Below are positions 50,656 to 59,601 of a stretch of DNA of 64,000 nt, in pieces. The stretch spans positions 4,605,001 through 4,669,000 of the forward strand of contig NZ_CP083761.1 of assembly GCF_023558375.1 (NCBI RefSeq). The letters are read 5' to 3'. The position numbers were made by a program, and so were the translations under genes. Source of the stretch: Chroococcidiopsis sp. CCMEE 29. GTDB lineage: Bacteria > Cyanobacteriota > Cyanobacteriia > Cyanobacteriales > Chroococcidiopsidaceae. Under the pieces are notes generated by a model that saw only the letters and a list, made by a program, of their open reading frames with translations, searched no databases and was not told the origin of the DNA. Position 1 is the stretch's first letter; the number at the start of each line of letters is the position of its first letter.

Positions 50656-52623
50656 ATGCTGGAACAGGGCACGATCAGTATTCACACTGAGAATATTTTC
50701 CCGATCATCAAGAAATCTCTCTACTCCAACCACGAAATTTTCTTACGGGAACTGGTATCCAATGCTGTGGATGCTATTCAGAAACTGAAAATGGTATCTC
50801 GTGCTGGGGAATACACGGGCGATATTGGTGAACCGGAAATTCAAATTGCCATAGACAAGGACAAAAAAACTCTCTCCATTACCGATAACGGCATCGGTAT
50901 GACCGCCGAGGAAGTCAAAAAATACATCAACCAAGTTGCCTTCTCTAGTGCTGAAGAATTCATTCAAAAGTACAAAGGCACATCGGATCAACCGATCATC
51001 GGGAATTTTGGTCTCGGCTTCTACTCGTCCTTCATGGTGGCGCAGAAGGTTGAGATTGATACCCTTTCCTATAAAGAAGGGTCCGAGGCTGTACACTGGT
51101 CTTGCGATGGTTCCCCAGAGTTCCGCCTAGAAGAGTCTTCCCGTCAAGAACGCGGTACTACTATCACCCTCATCCTTCAGGAAGAAGAACAGGAATATTT
51201 AGAAACGGCGAGGATTCGGCAGCTAGTAAAGACATACTGCGACTTTCTGCCAGTCCCAATCAAATTAGAAGGAGAAGTAATTAACCGGCAAAAGGCACCG
51301 TGGCGGGAGTCTCCCAGTAGCCTGACCCAGGAAGATTATTTGGAATTTTACCGCTATCTGTATCCTTTCCAAGAAGAACCGCTGCTGTGGGTGCATCTCA
51401 ATACTGATTATCCCTTCATTGTGAATGGCATTCTTTACTTTCCTAAGCTGAAGCCTGATGTGGATGTTACCCAAGGGCAGATTAAGCTGTTCTGCAATCA
51501 AGTCTTTGTCAGCGACCACTGCGAAGAAATTATTCCAAAATTTCTGTTGCCGATGCGGGGTGTGATTGATAGTACCGATATTCCGCTGAACGTCTCTCGC
51601 AGTGCTTTACAGACCGATCGCACTGTCCGGAAAATTGCCGATTATGTTTCCCGAAAAGTTGGCGATCGCCTGAAGGAACTTTACCGCGATAACCGGGAAG
51701 ACTACATCAAGATTTGGCAAGATGTAGGCACCTTCGTTAAATTCGGCGCTCTTAACGACGAAAAGTTCAAAAAACAAATCGAAGACATTATCGTCTATCG
51801 CACTACTTATGAAATAAAAGGCGAGACACCAGCAGTTCAAGTGCAGTCCCAAGAGGGCGATGCTTGGGAAGATGTCACTCCAGCCGCTGATACCCAAACC
51901 TCATCCTCTAATCGTCCCTACACTACCTTGAAGGAGTACCTGGAGCGTAATAAAGACAGCCACGAGAACCGGGTCTTTTACTGCACCGATCCAGTGACAC
52001 AGGCGACTTATGTAGAATTGCACAAGAGCCAGGGTCTAGAAGTCCTGTTTATGGACTCCTTCATCGATACCCACTTCATCACCTTTCTGGAGCAGGAATA
52101 TCCCAACGTCAAATTCTCCCGCGTGGATGCTGACCTCGACCAGACACTGCTTGACCAAGACAAAGCTCAAGAAATTGTTGATCCCAAGACCAACAAAACC
52201 CGCAGCGAACTGATTAAAGAGCTGTTCGAGAAAGCTCTCAATAAACCCAAGTTGAATATCCGCACCGAAGCGCTGAAATCAGATGATCCACAAGGAACGC
52301 CACCAGCAATGGTGTTGTTGCCAGAATTCATGCGCCGCATGCAAGAAATGAGTGCCTTGATGCAGCAGCAGACAGCCCAATTTCCTGACGAGCATATTTT
52401 GGTGGTTAACACGGCTCACCCACTGATTCAAAATTTAGTCAGTTTGAGCCAAGGCAGTATTCTTCAGGGTGATGGTTCATCTCCTTCAGCAGAACTAGCC
52501 AACTTGATTTGTCACCATGTCTACGATCTGGCGCTGATGGCACAAAAGGGATTTGATGCCCAAGGGATGAAGGCCTTTGTGGAGCGGTCTAATCAAGTGT
52601 TAACTCGCCTGACTGAGCGCTAA
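50656..52623 (+). CDS. htpG: molecular chaperone HtpG (Hsp90)
   Basis: 655 residues, standard bacterial length. The N-terminal GHKL ATPase has IFLRELVSNAVDAIQKLK (Asn, Asp) and ISITDNGIGMT-type motif LSITDNGIGMTAEEVKKYI, then GNFGLGFYSSFMVA. The middle domain includes RGVIDSTDIPLNVSRSALQT, and the C-terminal dimerisation domain ends LVSLSQGSILQG and beyond. In cyanobacteria HtpG helps phycobilisome assembly and tolerance of heat and high light. No CIRCE element was seen upstream, so HrcA control is not indicated. It is monocistronic. Confidence 0.97.
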   Translation: MLEQGTISIHTENIFPIIKKSLYSNHEIFLRELVSNAVDAIQKLKMVSRAGEYTGDIGEPEIQIAIDKDKKTLSITDNGIGMTAEEVKKYINQVAFSSAEEFIQKYKGTSDQPIIGNFGLGFYSSFMVAQKVEIDTLSYKEGSEAVHWSCDGSPEFRLEESSRQERGTTITLILQEEEQEYLETARIRQLVKTYCDFLPVPIKLEGEVINRQKAPWRESPSSLTQEDYLEFYRYLYPFQEEPLLWVHLNTDYPFIVNGILYFPKLKPDVDVTQGQIKLFCNQVFVSDHCEEIIPKFLLPMRGVIDSTDIPLNVSRSALQTDRTVRKIADYVSRKVGDRLKELYRDNREDYIKIWQDVGTFVKFGALNDEKFKKQIEDIIVYRTTYEIKGETPAVQVQSQEGDAWEDVTPAADTQTSSSNRPYTTLKEYLERNKDSHENRVFYCTDPVTQATYVELHKSQGLEVLFMDSFIDTHFITFLEQEYPNVKFSRVDADLDQTLLDQDKAQEIVDPKTNKTRSELIKELFEKALNKPKLNIRTEALKSDDPQGTPPAMVLLPEFMRRMQEMSALMQQQTAQFPDEHILVVNTAHPLIQNLVSLSQGSILQGDGSSPSAELANLICHHVYDLALMAQKGFDAQGMKAFVERSNQVLTRLTER

Positions 52624-52691
52624 GTTCTAGACAGGGAAGCTTTCGGAGCAGGGGATTAAAGTGAACTACCTCTTTGCTCCTTTGCTCCAGG

Positions 52692-52711
52692 AGCATCCGC
52701 CACCAGGAAAT
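52692..52711. repeat. short perfect palindrome downstream of htpG
   Basis: CCAGGAAAT-CA-ATTTCCTGG has nine-base arms. It lies about 70 bp after the htpG stop in a GC-rich gap. Placement suits a terminator, but no T-run follows, so it may be a dispersed palindrome. Confidence 0.4.
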
Positions 52712-52854
52712 CAATTTCCTGGCTAACGTCTCCGCGGCGGGGCATCTCCCCGTCCCCGCGTCCTCTTCAAGGGCGATCGCCTGTCTTTGAAGTTGTGCGG
52801 ATACAATAAGAGATCGCACACAAATTCAAACAGCAGAAATCTGGAGAGCCTATT

Positions 52855-53091
52855 ATGTCACGCAAATGTCAGTTAACAGGCAAAAAAGCAAATAATGCTT
52901 TTGCCATTTCCCACTCTCACCGCCGCACGAAGAAGCTACAAGAAGTAAACTTGCAGTGGAAGCGAGTGTGGTGGGCTGAAGGTAATCGTTGGGTAAGACT
53001 ACGGCTTTCGACCAAAGCGATCAAAAGCTTAGAAACAAAAGGTTTGCAAGCGATGGCGAAAGAAGCTGGAATTAACCTAAATCGTTATTAA
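52855..53091 (+). CDS. rpmB: 50S ribosomal protein L28
   Basis: 78 residues, the usual length. [20 protein letters not shown] and [19 protein letters not shown] are the L28 signature. The tail [20 protein letters not shown] is also family-typical. The protein sits in the large ribosomal subunit near the E site. The gene stands alone after htpG with a GC-rich repeat-bearing gap of 230 bp. A CTGGAGAG Shine-Dalgarno-like stretch precedes the ATG at 52855. It is followed by a short stop-containing spacer and a convergent DUF29 gene. Confidence 0.97.
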   Translation: MSRKCQLTGKKANNAFAISHSHRRTKKLQEVNLQWKRVWWAEGNRWVRLRLSTKAIKSLETKGLQAMAKEAGINLNRY

Positions 53092-53183
53092 GGCATACTT
53101 AAGGGGGCAATTTTGCCCCACATTCTTGCTACCGCTAACCTTAGAACCTCCTAGTTTTTACCGCCAAAGAGCGCCATGTCTAG

Positions 53184-53618
53184 CTAGCTAGGTAAGTAAT
53201 TGATATCAAGTGCTTCTTCAGTGGTAAGTGGCAACTGCTCTGGGAAAGTAGTTAAGGTCAGCCCAGTCTCTACTTCCGCCCGCAGAACAGCATCGCTATA
53301 GCACTCACTAAAAACTTTTTCTAGATAAGGTCTGAGGCTAGGGCTTTCTTTCAATTGCTTCTTGATCCTGAGACGATGCTCCAGGATTGATGCCAGCCAA
53401 CTGTTACTCCGATGTGTCGGCTGGTACTTGTATTTGAGCAGATGGAGCAAGATAACGGTTAAATTGCTTTCAAGTGCCCGTCTCTCGCTCTTGCCCATAT
53501 CGTTGATTTCTTCGACTAGGTTAGTGACATCCACTTCATTCCACCTACCTAAAGCTAGCTGTTTAGCCGTCTGCTCCAGCCACAGATAGTAATCTTGTTC
53601 GTAAAGAGCAGGATTCAT
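53184..53618 (-). CDS. DUF29 family protein
   Basis: 144 residues. YEQDYYLWLEQTAKQLALGR, followed by VDVTNLVEEINDMGKSERRA and LLHLLKYKYQPTHRSNSWLA, is the full DUF29 signature. Members are common in cyanobacteria, often in many copies, and are sometimes encoded beside mobile elements. Their function is unknown. Here the neighbour is a decayed TnpB element. The ATG at 53616-53618 precedes the conserved YEQDYYLW closely. The protein is helical and soluble. Confidence 0.87.
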   Translation of the reverse strand: MNPALYEQDYYLWLEQTAKQLALGRWNEVDVTNLVEEINDMGKSERRALESNLTVILLHLLKYKYQPTHRSNSWLASILEHRLRIKKQLKESPSLRPYLEKVFSECYSDAVLRAEVETGLTLTTFPEQLPLTTEEALDINYLPS

Positions 53619-53657
53619 AATAGTTTCCGTCTTATACCGCTAAGAAACCAGCGTTGA

Positions 53658-53682
53658 CACTCCCCATGCCTGAAGGCAGGGG
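53658..53682 (-). repeat. right-end hairpin of decayed TnpB element
   Basis: CCCC-A-TGCCT followed by AGGCA-GGGG forms a nine-pair hairpin with one bulged base, just past the TnpB stop. It is the expected right-end structure of an IS605-type element. Confidence 0.55.
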
Positions 53683-53691
53683 ATTCTTGGT

Positions 53692-55016
53692 TCACAGTCC
53701 AACCATAACCCCGCAGGATTGCTCCAACGAAGCTAGAGGATCAAACTCCCCAAGCTTATAAGATCCCGTATGCCCTACGGTACTTAGTCCCTTCTGCAAG
53801 ATGTTAATCGCTGCGTTCACGTCCCTATCTTCTACATAATTACAATGAGTGCAAACATGAGTTCTAGTTGATAAAGACTTCTGCACTTTTTCGCCACAGC
53901 TAGAACAGTTCTGACTAGTGTTGTAGGGAGAGACAGCAACAGTTATCTTTCCATACTTATAGCCAAAATAATCCAACCAGCGGCGAAAACTTGACCAACC
54001 TGCATCTGTTATCGACTTAGCTAGATGTCGATTTTTAACCGGCGAGTTGCTTTCCGACGCAAGGCGACAGGAACGCACTCGCCTCACCATGCCTTTAACA
54101 TTTAAATCTTCATAGGCTACTAAGTCAAGCGAGTTTGCGGTGTAGCTCTGCTTCCCGCAAAACTCGCGCGTTAGACTTGATTAAGCGGAGTGCAACTCTC
54201 TTGCAAAACTCTTCTCGCTGCCTACTTACCCTTAAATGTTGTCGAGCATATCTGAGTCTAGCTTTGTGGTAATTTTGGGACTGCGGTTTGCCTTTACGGT
54301 ACTTCTTAGACTTCCTAGTGTTGAGTAGATTAAGATGCCTTTCTCCCTGACGATAAAATTGTGGGTTAGGTTCAATATTTCCACAGGATTCTGCTAAAAA
54401 ATACTTGATACCTACATCAATACCCACTGCTTTTTGACTAGGGATTAAGGGTTTAACCGTATCTCTAGGATCTAGTTGTACCGAGAATTGCACATAGTAC
54501 CCATCAGCACGACGCACAATCCTAACTCGCTTAATTTGTTCTATCTGGTAGAAATTTAAGTCTCTAGAACCGATCAATTTCAGAGCGCCTATTCCCTTTT
54601 TGTCTGTAAAAGTAATATGCTTTCTGTTGTGTGATAGTTTCCACCCAGAAACCTTGTATTCAACTGAGCGAGTATTTTTCTTGAACTTCGGATACCCTTT
54701 TGACCCAAGAAGTTTGCTTTTTGCAATTGTCGTAAAAACGATTAACCGCTTTTAAAACTCGTTCAACAGCAGTTTGACAGGCGTGAGAGTTCAATTCTTC
54801 TATAAACTTGAACTCTTTTCTTAACAGCGTGTTGTACCTAAACATCTCAGTCTTACCTACACCACGATTGTCCATCCAATAACACAGCACTTTATTTCGG
54901 ACAAACTGAGATGTCCTAATAGCCTCGTTAATAGCGGCTATCTGTTGTGGCTTAGGATTGACTTTGTACTCGTAGGCAAACACGTTTGATACTGAATGAT
55001 TGGGTATCAAACACAT
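53692..55016 (-). pseudogene. tnpB: frameshifted TnpB of a tnpA-less IS605-type element
   Basis: Three consecutive minus-strand frames make one TnpB. The N-terminal part is 54660-55016 (YKVNPKPQQIAAINEAIRTS). The middle is 54125-54577 (RuvC-I AVGIDVGIKYFLAESCG). The end is 53692-54090 (zinc finger from TSQNCSSCGEK, RuvC-III DRDVNAAINILQ). At least two frame changes separate them, so no full protein is made. Domain order and catalytic residues are otherwise retained, which points to fairly recent decay. Terminal hairpins lie near 53658-53682 and 55034-55049. No tnpA is present. Confidence 0.88.
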
Positions 55017-55348
55017 AATATCATAAAACTTGACGGGGAATAAATTCCCCTACGGGCTTACCCCATAAATGAATTTAGGAAATGAATTTAGGGGCTTGCG
55101 CCCTATGATTCTCGGTCAGGAACAGACAGTGTGGCTAATTCTTAACCAGGATGTTATGGCTTCCACTATGTAGCCTTGGAAAAAGATTAAGCCTGCTGCT
55201 ATAGCAAGCAACAAAAACAATTGCTCAGAAATGACTGGACTCAGGAATAACTGGATACATTTACATTTAGCAATCTAAGCCTCAAGGTAGTGTATACCTA
55301 GCAAAAACCGAGTTTAAGCTGAGGCATACAGGTTTGGAATAAATAGCC
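55017..55348. other. left end of TnpB element and gene-free spacer
   Basis: GGGGAAT-AA-ATTCCCC (55034-55049) is a palindrome at the likely left end of the decayed TnpB element. A second hairpin, AGGGGC-TTGC-GCCCT, lies at about 55089-55103. The remainder (55110-55348) shows no gene and leads into the small gene at 55349. Confidence 0.5.
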
Positions 55349-55597
55349 ATGAGTAACAGTGAAACAGCACCGAATCAAGCTGAAAAGCTTAATCCCGAAA
55401 GCGATCCAGCAGCGCTAGATCCAGAGGTGCTAGACAAGATTAAACACCCTCCAGCAATAGACGATGTAATGCGGGAACTACCCCCAGAAGAACTTACGCA
55501 GAACCCAGCGATGGTACCTCAAATGATCCGCGAACCAAGCGATTTGCGGGACGATGTGAGGCATGATACCTCTAGAGAAGGTATGAACCAAGATTAG
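55349..55597 (+). CDS. small acidic hypothetical protein
   Basis: 82 residues, rich in Pro, Glu, Asp and Asn and lacking hydrophobic core patterns, so probably disordered. Segments LDPEVLDKIKHPPAIDDVMR and ELPPEELTQNPAMVPQMIRE look conserved rather than random. I know of no named family. The ATG at 55349 lacks a strong ribosome site. It precedes the histone-deacetylase-family gene by 75 bp on the same strand and could be co-transcribed with it. Confidence 0.6.
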   Translation: MSNSETAPNQAEKLNPESDPAALDPEVLDKIKHPPAIDDVMRELPPEELTQNPAMVPQMIREPSDLRDDVRHDTSREGMNQD

Positions 55598-55672
55598 GAA
55601 GGCTTCTGTGCTCCGCTAGGATACAATTCCAAAAAACATCAATATATCGCTGCTACTAACCTTGCCTAGACC

Positions 55673-56590
55673 ATGCTGCCTATCATTTATTCGGATGAGT
55701 TTCTCGATCACAAAACTGGTAGGCTGCATCCAGAGAAACCGGAACGCTTGAGCGCGATCACCACTGCTCTCAAGGCAGCTAGTTTTGCTAATCAATTGGA
55801 ATGGCGATCGCCTACCCCAGTGGCAGAGACAAGGGCGATCGCTTTTGTAGAAAGAGTCCACTCCCACAAATACATCAAAACCGTCCAAACTCTCGCCCAA
55901 CAGGGTGGCGGTTATTTGGATTTAGATACAGTAGTTTCACCGCGCAGTTATGATGTGGCATTGCTAGCAGTGAGTGCTTGGTTGGATGGAGTAGATCAGG
56001 TGCTAGCAATTAGTAACCCAGCGTTTGTACTAACTCGTCCTCCAGGACATCATGCTGAGAGCGATTGCGGTATGGGATTTTGTTTATTCTCGAATGCGGC
56101 GATCGCTGCCTATTACGCTTTAGAAAAACCAGGAATCAACCGAGTTGCCATTCTTGATTGGGACGTGCATCACGGCAATGGAACACAAGCGCTCGTCGAG
56201 AACCATCCCCAAATTGCCTATTGTTCGCTACATCAGTCTCCTTGCTATCCTGGCACCGGGCAAGCGTGGGAGCAAGGCGCACATCATAATGTCCTGAATC
56301 TACCTGTACCTCCTGGTAGCACAATCGCACTATACCAACCACTGTTTGAAGCAAAGGTAATGCCGTTTTTAACGGACTTTCAACCAGATCTGTTGATTGT
56401 TAGTGCTGGATATGATGCTAATGCAGCAGACCCTTTAGCGCAAATCTGCTTGCAACCACAAGATTACAGCCTGTTTACTGAGTATTGTCTCCAGCTAACA
56501 CGTAGAATTGTCTTTGGTCTTGAGGGTGGCTACGATTTTGCCGCACTGTCCCAATCAGTTGTGAAAACGATTGAGCCGTGTTTAGTATAG
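55673..56590 (+). CDS. histone deacetylase-family (acetoin utilisation-type) amidohydrolase
   Basis: 305 residues. HPEKPERL near the N-terminus, TRPPGHHAESDCGMGFCLFS (tandem active-site histidines), ILDWDVHHGNGT (zinc-binding Asp and His), SAGYDANAADPL (second zinc Asp) and GLEGGYD complete the class II HDAC/AcuC pattern. All catalytic residues are present. Bacterial members deacetylate acetylated proteins, polyamines or other amides in the cytoplasm. The target here is unknown. No acetoin genes are adjacent. Confidence 0.93.
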   Translation: MLPIIYSDEFLDHKTGRLHPEKPERLSAITTALKAASFANQLEWRSPTPVAETRAIAFVERVHSHKYIKTVQTLAQQGGGYLDLDTVVSPRSYDVALLAVSAWLDGVDQVLAISNPAFVLTRPPGHHAESDCGMGFCLFSNAAIAAYYALEKPGINRVAILDWDVHHGNGTQALVENHPQIAYCSLHQSPCYPGTGQAWEQGAHHNVLNLPVPPGSTIALYQPLFEAKVMPFLTDFQPDLLIVSAGYDANAADPLAQICLQPQDYSLFTEYCLQLTRRIVFGLEGGYDFAALSQSVVKTIEPCLV

Positions 56591-56801
56591 AGGTTGGCTG
56601 CTTGAAAATAGCCAGTTCTAATCAGCCCACTCTGAAATTTATTTCACCTGGGCAGGAATTAAACGCATACTCGTGTAATTACAGGAGTATTGTTTTGTAT
56701 GGAAGCTAGATCCAGTAATCTCTCGGTGGAATTGGACCTCCAACTTGTGGAGAAATAGAAGGAATACTAGCTACAGCCCTAAAGTTCAGCGGATTAAGCT
56801 C

Positions 56802-56963
56802 ATGACTACCTACGTTTTTTTTGATACAGCCCTGCAGATGCTTGTTAACGCCTATTTGGTTTCAGTGATATTGCTACTAGCTACTTCCGCCATTGGGGTA
56901 GTGGTAATTGAGACAATTGAAAAAACTGGCTACCACTCACCTAAATCAAAGTGGTTCATTTAG
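56802..56963 (+). CDS. single-span small membrane protein
   Basis: 53 residues from the ATG at 56802. A longer frame from 56745 adds a polar extension. One long hydrophobic stretch (LVNAYLVSVILLLATSAIGV) is followed by a polar C-terminus ending SKWFI. Small one-span proteins are frequent in cyanobacterial thylakoid complexes, but this sequence does not match a photosystem subunit I know. Standing alone with 200 bp on one side and 500 bp on the other, it is supported mainly by composition. Confidence 0.45.
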   Translation: MTTYVFFDTALQMLVNAYLVSVILLLATSAIGVVVIETIEKTGYHSPKSKWFI

Positions 56964-57477
56964 AACCGCTTAGTTCTCACTTGTGTTGTTTTATATTTAA
57001 GTAACGGCTCACTTGCCGGAGAATGCGCTATCCCAGTACAAGCAAAAGGAACTCCTTAGAGAAACAGCAACGCTGCATATCCTTCATCACCTATATGTTG
57101 AGTTCCTTTCAGCATCGGTAGTGCAAACATACGAGAGTAACCTTCGAAACAGCTTTACCTACAACTGATAGCTGATGAGGGCGAGTGTCAATCACGCTGT
57201 CAGGTAATTCTGACATCTCTATCTACTTGCAGCTACAGCATACCTACAGGTGTCTCTGAGCAAAGCTATGGCTTGGCATTTTCCTGCTTTGGTTAAAGCA
57301 GTATAGTAATTACTCGTAGACAAATTATTGCACCCATCTGAAGATCCAGCATCTTCCCTGAGATATATTTTGCTACTTCTTTAGATATACTTAGCAGAAC
57401 TGCGCTCTTTGCAACTCCTTTGCCGGAGGCTCGTCTAAGCTCGGCGCAGCGATCACCCTTTTCCCTAAGGAAGCCAA
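56964..57477. other. 514-bp gene-free stretch with long-range inverted repeat
   Basis: AAAGGAACTC (57045-57054) and GAGTTCCTTT (57100-57109) are perfect ten-base arms 45 bases apart, which could close an RNA domain. Otherwise the stretch shows no reading frame of protein character, no tRNA fold and no known riboswitch. It forms the leader of the gene at 57478. Confidence 0.4.
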
Positions 57478-57849
57478 ATGCCAGGTATGAACTCTTTACA
57501 GTTAGAAGTAGAAATTGAAAAGTTGGCTAGAGCAATGATGACCCGTAATCGTGAGATTGGGAACGATTTGATTAATTATTTGAGAACTCAATTCCCAGTC
57601 GAAGCAGTGGCGGGTCTAATGATTGTGAGTATTGAGCGTTTGATCTGGTTTGACATCGACTCAGTTTTGTGGACGATAGAACATTTGATTCCTGCCGATG
57701 TCATGCAGGAAATCAAAAGAATCACAACATTCTCTGTCTACCAACGATTAATTAGTAAGGGGTTTACACCGGGACAAGAGTTTAGTGTCGATGCGAATGG
57801 CAAACTGCTACTGAATGACAAAGCAAGAACATCTGTGTTGTGTTGCTGA
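57478..57849 (+). CDS. conserved hypothetical protein
   Basis: 123 residues; an ATG three codons in (57487) is an alternative start. The first 60 residues are helical (LQLEVEIEKLARAMMTRNRE, then IGNDLINYLRTQFPVEAVAG) with a moderately hydrophobic helix (LMIVSIERLIWF). The end has GFTPGQEFSVDANGKLLLND. No family name comes to mind. It lies 91 bp upstream of murF on the same strand. The two terminal cysteines (VLCC) are a small oddity that might allow lipid or metal attachment, but this is speculation. Confidence 0.6.
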   Translation: MPGMNSLQLEVEIEKLARAMMTRNREIGNDLINYLRTQFPVEAVAGLMIVSIERLIWFDIDSVLWTIEHLIPADVMQEIKRITTFSVYQRLISKGFTPGQEFSVDANGKLLLNDKARTSVLCC

Positions 57850-57940
57850 TCGGCTGACAAATTTGTCGTAGCTGACCTGTGCAGATCCCAAATTCCTGAG
57901 ATAATGGCACAAATCTTTTGCAATATTGACGCTCACCAGT

Positions 57941-59317
57941 ATGCCTTGTTGTGTCACTCTGTCGCAGCTGACTCAAGTTCTGGCTGCCAAGCCACTCAAC
58001 TTATCCAACCCTGCCTTAGCATCAGTCTGCACTGGTATTACGACAGACACTCGTAGCCTGAAGCCGGGTGAAGTTTTCGTTGCCCTACGCGGTGAAAAGT
58101 TTGACGGGCATGAATTTGTCTCAGTGGCGATAGAGAAGGGTGCGATCGCCGCCGTTGTTGATTTTAGGTTTGAGACTTCTCCCAGCCAAAATCATCTACC
58201 GCTACTACAGGTAGAAGACACGCTACAGGCATATCAGACACTAGCCAGATGGTGGCGCGAGCAGTTCACGATTCCAGTTATTGGCATCACTGGCTCTGTG
58301 GGCAAAACTACAACTAAAGAACTAATTGCCACAGTTCTGGCAACTCAAGGCAAAGTTCTCAAAACTCAGGCGAATTACAACAATGAAATCGGTGTCCCTA
58401 AAACTTTATTAGAACTGGGGTCAGAATATGACTATGCCGTGATTGAAATGGCGATGCGGGCAAAGGGAGAAATTGCGCTTTTAGCACAGCTGGCTCGTCC
58501 GACGATTGGCGTGATTACGAATGTCGGGACGGCTCATATTGGGCGACTGGGTTCTGAGGAGGCGATCGCGCAAGCTAAGTGTGAATTACTAGCCGAAATG
58601 CCTGCAACGAGTGTTGCTATTCTCAACCACGATAATCCCCGGTTGCTCGCCACAGCTAAGACAGTATGGCAAGGATCAACTTTAACTTACGGTCTAGAAG
58701 GGGGCGACTTAAAAGGAGAGCTGATAGATAATCAGACTCTATTAGTGGAAGGAGTGCGGCTACCTTTACCTTTGCCAGGGCGTCACAACGCCTCGAATTT
58801 CATGGCAGCGCTGGCAGTGGCAAAGGTTCTGCAAATTGATTGGTCGCCTTTAGCAGCAGGTTTAATGGTTAATCTGCCAGATGGGCGATCGCAACGCTAT
58901 GAGTTACCCAATGATGTAGTGATTTTGGATGAAACTTACAATGCTGGGCTGGAATCAATGATCGCGTCATTACATCTGCTAGCTCAAACGCCAGGAAAGC
59001 GACACATTGCGGTGCTGGGTGCAATGAAGGAATTGGGAGAGCGATCGCCTCAGTTGCACCAGCAAGTAGGAAATACGGCGCGGCAGCTGAATTTGGATGC
59101 TTTACTGCTGTTAGTAGATGGTGCAGATGTAGAAGCGATCGCTACTGGTGCAGCGGGAATTCCATCTGAGTGCTTTTCAACTCATGCAGCTGTGGTTAAG
59201 CGCTTGCAGGAATTTGTTCAACCGGGCGATCGCTTACTGTTCAAAGCTTCACATTCAGTCGGACTCGACTCAGTTGTGAATCAGTTTCGAGCAGGATTTA
59301 TTAGCTTGCCTTCGTAG
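57941..59317 (+). CDS. murF: UDP-N-acetylmuramoyl-tripeptide-D-alanyl-D-alanine ligase
   Basis: 458 residues from the ATG at 57941; the frame extends five codons upstream to a TTG. The N-terminal domain has GITTDTRSLKPGEVFVALRG, the UDP-MurNAc-binding signature. The central ATPase has VIGITGSVGKTTTKELIATV, and the domain 2-3 region has LPGRHNASNFMAALAVAKVL and ILDETYNAGLESMIASL. MurF adds D-Ala-D-Ala to the UDP-MurNAc-tripeptide, the last cytoplasmic step of peptidoglycan precursor synthesis. Motifs and length are normal. It is monocistronic, with a MITE-like palindrome downstream. Confidence 0.95.
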   Translation: MPCCVTLSQLTQVLAAKPLNLSNPALASVCTGITTDTRSLKPGEVFVALRGEKFDGHEFVSVAIEKGAIAAVVDFRFETSPSQNHLPLLQVEDTLQAYQTLARWWREQFTIPVIGITGSVGKTTTKELIATVLATQGKVLKTQANYNNEIGVPKTLLELGSEYDYAVIEMAMRAKGEIALLAQLARPTIGVITNVGTAHIGRLGSEEAIAQAKCELLAEMPATSVAILNHDNPRLLATAKTVWQGSTLTYGLEGGDLKGELIDNQTLLVEGVRLPLPLPGRHNASNFMAALAVAKVLQIDWSPLAAGLMVNLPDGRSQRYELPNDVVILDETYNAGLESMIASLHLLAQTPGKRHIAVLGAMKELGERSPQLHQQVGNTARQLNLDALLLLVDGADVEAIATGAAGIPSECFSTHAAVVKRLQEFVQPGDRLLFKASHSVGLDSVVNQFRAGFISLPS

Positions 59318-59472
59318 GGTAGTGTCAACTTAATGCTGCTGTGTTTTGCTTTAGCTTGGCTACAAATCGTTACACCGAAAGTGCCTTGCACTAAGGATTT
59401 CTCAGTCCAAAATCCCAAATCTAAAATCCAAAATTGGTAGCATAGATGCATTTGTACAATGCCTAAGTTCTA

Positions 59473-59599
59473 ATATCAAATCCGGTTGATTGCCCATGAT
59501 TTGGCAGCCCTCACCCCGCCTCCGGCACCCCTCTCCCAAGCGTGGGAGAGGGGCAGGGGTGAGGGCGAGATCTTACAGTTATTTAAGCGGATTTGATAT
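59473..59599. mobile_element. palindromic MITE-like element
   Basis: Terminal inverted repeats ATATCAAATCCG (59473-59484) and CGGATTTGATAT (59588-59599) are perfect. Inside is a nested hairpin: CCCTCACCCC with GGGGTGAGGG outside, and CCCCTCTCCCA with TGGGAGAGGGG inside around AGCG. The unit is 127 bp and non-coding. It lies between the convergent ends of murF and the HetZ-like gene and may serve as a terminator for both. Confidence 0.7.
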
Positions 59600-59601
59600 A
59601 A

